Source: Actinomycetes bacterium | GTDB taxonomy: Bacteria > Actinomycetota > Acidimicrobiia > Acidimicrobiales > RAAP-2 | Direction: 5' to 3' | DNA: 7,456 nt | Assembly (NCBI GenBank): GCA_021849435.1 | Contig: JAJZSX010000113.1 | Location: 1 to 7,456 of the forward strand | Shown: piece after piece, positions 5,473 to 7,456 of the stretch | Layout: the number at the start of each line of letters is the position of its first letter | How positions within the stretch are numbered: the first letter of the stretch is position 1 | The notes under the pieces: model-generated | Told to the model about the DNA's origin: nothing | The model's input: the letters and a program-made list of their open reading frames with translations, nothing else | Databases searched by the model: none | Program-made: the position numbers and the translations under genes

Positions 5473-6060
5473 TCAGTCGCCCGAGGCACAACTCCTAGGA
5501 GGCTCGATCGACCTACTCATGATCCACGCGTGCAGTCCGACCTGGCGTCCACGCTGGAATCCGTACTGCTCGAGGAGTTCGACGGTGGCGCTGAAGAGGA
5601 AGCGGCCCTGAGCCGCGCGGCCACTCGTGACCTCGGAGATCGCCTCGACCGGACCGCCACCGGCGGCGCCGATCATGTCGAGGGCCCCTTCGAGTGCGGC
5701 GCGGGCGACACCTTGGCCCCGATGCCTCTTGTCAACGAAGACGCAGGTGATGCGCCAGTCGGGGACGGGCGGCGGATCTTTGTCGTACATCCTGCGGTGC
5801 TTCAAATTGGATAACTCGTCTGGGCTGCCGTATTGGCACCATCCCTGGGCGAAGCCGTCGCTGTCGAGAACGAGCGCCGCGTGGGCCCGGCCCGTTCTCA
5901 CCCGGTCCTCTTTCACCATTCGGTAATCGACTCCGCGCTGGCCGCATTCAGGGTGATAACCGATGCACCAGCACCCGCCAAATACGCCGTTATTGCGCTC
6001 GACAAGTTCGGCGAACTGATCCCACGTCGAACCCTCCAGCGCCACGATCTGGTACGCCAT
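5473..6060 (-). CDS. GNAT-family N-acetyltransferase
   Basis: This 195-residue cytoplasmic protein is a Gcn5-related N-acetyltransferase, transferring acetyl from acetyl-CoA to an amine of unknown identity. Motif A is RHRGQGVARAAL (112-123), with R112-x-x-G115-x-G117 as the pyrophosphate-binding loop after strand ITCVFVD (104-110). Residues WDQFAELVERNNGVFGGCWC (13-32), GRAHAALVLD (57-66) and AQGWCQYGSPDEL (71-83) match a subgroup of actinobacterial GNAT proteins that share a GGCWC...HPE N-terminus. The helix ALEGALDMIGAAGGGPVEA (122-140) and the C-terminal GFQRGRQVGLHAWIMSR (168-183) complete the fold. The ATG at 6060 is chosen because a purine-rich GGGAGAGGGG lies 5 nt before it; a GTG 30 bp upstream is in frame but precedes that site. 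The gene converges on the BrkB gene and diverges from the ABC-F gene. Confidence 0.93.
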   Translation of the reverse strand: MAYQIVALEGSTWDQFAELVERNNGVFGGCWCIGYHPECGQRGVDYRMVKEDRVRTGRAHAALVLDSDGFAQGWCQYGSPDELSNLKHRRMYDKDPPPVPDWRITCVFVDKRHRGQGVARAALEGALDMIGAAGGGPVEAISEVTSGRAAQGRFLFSATVELLEQYGFQRGRQVGLHAWIMSRSIEPPRSCASGD

Positions 6061-6065
6061 TCGAG

Positions 6066-6075
6066 CCCCTCTCCC
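6066..6075 (-). promoter_or_regulatory. Ribosome-binding site that sets the GNAT start
   Basis: On the minus strand GGGAGAGGGG ends 5 nt before the ATG at 6060. It lies inside the extension that a GTG start at 6090 would translate, which favours the ATG. Confidence 0.7.
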
Positions 6076-6140
6076 ACCAGATTGTCCCACCTCAAGAGGC
6101 CTTTCGCCACCTGCGCCTCGCCACGGTGTTCGATCCTCGA

Positions 6141-6167
6141 ACTGTAAAACGGGCCGCGCAACGTCAA
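6141..6167 (-). promoter_or_regulatory. Candidate promoter for the GNAT gene
   Basis: On the minus strand TTGACG (6167-6162) and TACAGT (6146-6141) are separated by 15 bp. Both hexamers are good, but the spacing is shorter than the usual 17. Transcription would start near 6134 and give a leader of about 75 nt. A 6-3-6 dyad, GTTCGA-N3-TCGAAC at 6128-6142, overlaps the -10 and start region and could be an operator. Confidence 0.38.
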
Positions 6168-6199
6168 AGCGAGCGGGGATCTCTCTCGCTCGTTGGTCG

Positions 6200-6230
6200 T
6201 TGCGGCGGGCGATGAACCTCTCGCTAGCCT
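6200..6230 (+). promoter_or_regulatory. Candidate promoter of the ABC-F gene, giving an almost leaderless transcript
   Basis: TTGCGG (6200-6205) and TAGCCT (6225-6230; TAnnnT type) are separated by 19 bp. The -10 ends 9 nt before the GTG at 6240, so transcription would start at or within a few bases of the start codon. This fits the lack of a purine-rich ribosome-binding site before the GTG. The stop TAG at 6225-6227 is in frame, so no longer start is possible. Confidence 0.38.
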
Positions 6231-6239
6231 GGTCCTCAC

Positions 6240-7456
<1,217 letters not shown>

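Overview
The window (about 60% G+C, genes with G/C-rich third codon positions, GTG starts alongside ATG, a tRNA without encoded CCA, GC-rich hairpins without U-tracts) looks like ordinary chromosome of a high-GC actinobacterium. The CAP-domain protein, the family-5 solute-binding protein and the Uup-type ABC-F protein resemble proteins common in Acidimicrobiia-like lineages, but this placement is inferred from memory of the families and no search was run.

Layout, left to right. (1) 1-493 (+): 3' end of a patatin-like phospholipase gene that begins before the window. (2) 598-1458 (+): a secreted, cysteine-rich CAP/SCP-domain protein with a clear ribosome-binding site and a plausible promoter. 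(3) 1447-1857 (-): an unrecognised, tryptophan-containing small reading frame that overlaps the end of the CAP gene tail to tail. (4) 1983-2054 (-): tRNA-Arg(CCU), followed downstream on its strand by an 11-bp hairpin. (5) 2055-2461: the longest gene-free stretch, whose right half is strikingly A+T-rich and carries back-to-back palindromes. (6) 2462-4285 (+): a membrane-anchored family-5 (oligopeptide/dipeptide/nickel type) ABC solute-binding protein with no transporter partner beside it, closed by a 17-bp hairpin. (7) 4517-5428 (+): a six-helix YihY/BrkB-family membrane protein. (8) 5473-6060 (-): a GNAT-family N-acetyltransferase. (9) 6240 to the window end (+): the first two thirds of a Uup-type ABC-F ATPase, divergent from the GNAT gene.

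There is no obvious multi-gene operon or defence/mobile system: most genes appear to be single transcription units. Patatin and CAP run in the same direction but are separated by 104 bp holding a promoter-like sequence; the solute-binding gene is isolated by structured DNA on both sides; the GNAT and ABC-F genes share a 179-bp divergent promoter region. I do not see a new biological system here. The items most worth a second look are the palindromic A+T-rich leader of the solute-binding protein, the unidentified reverse-strand small gene, a possible decayed gene between the tRNA and the solute-binding gene, and the apparently leaderless start of the ABC-F gene.
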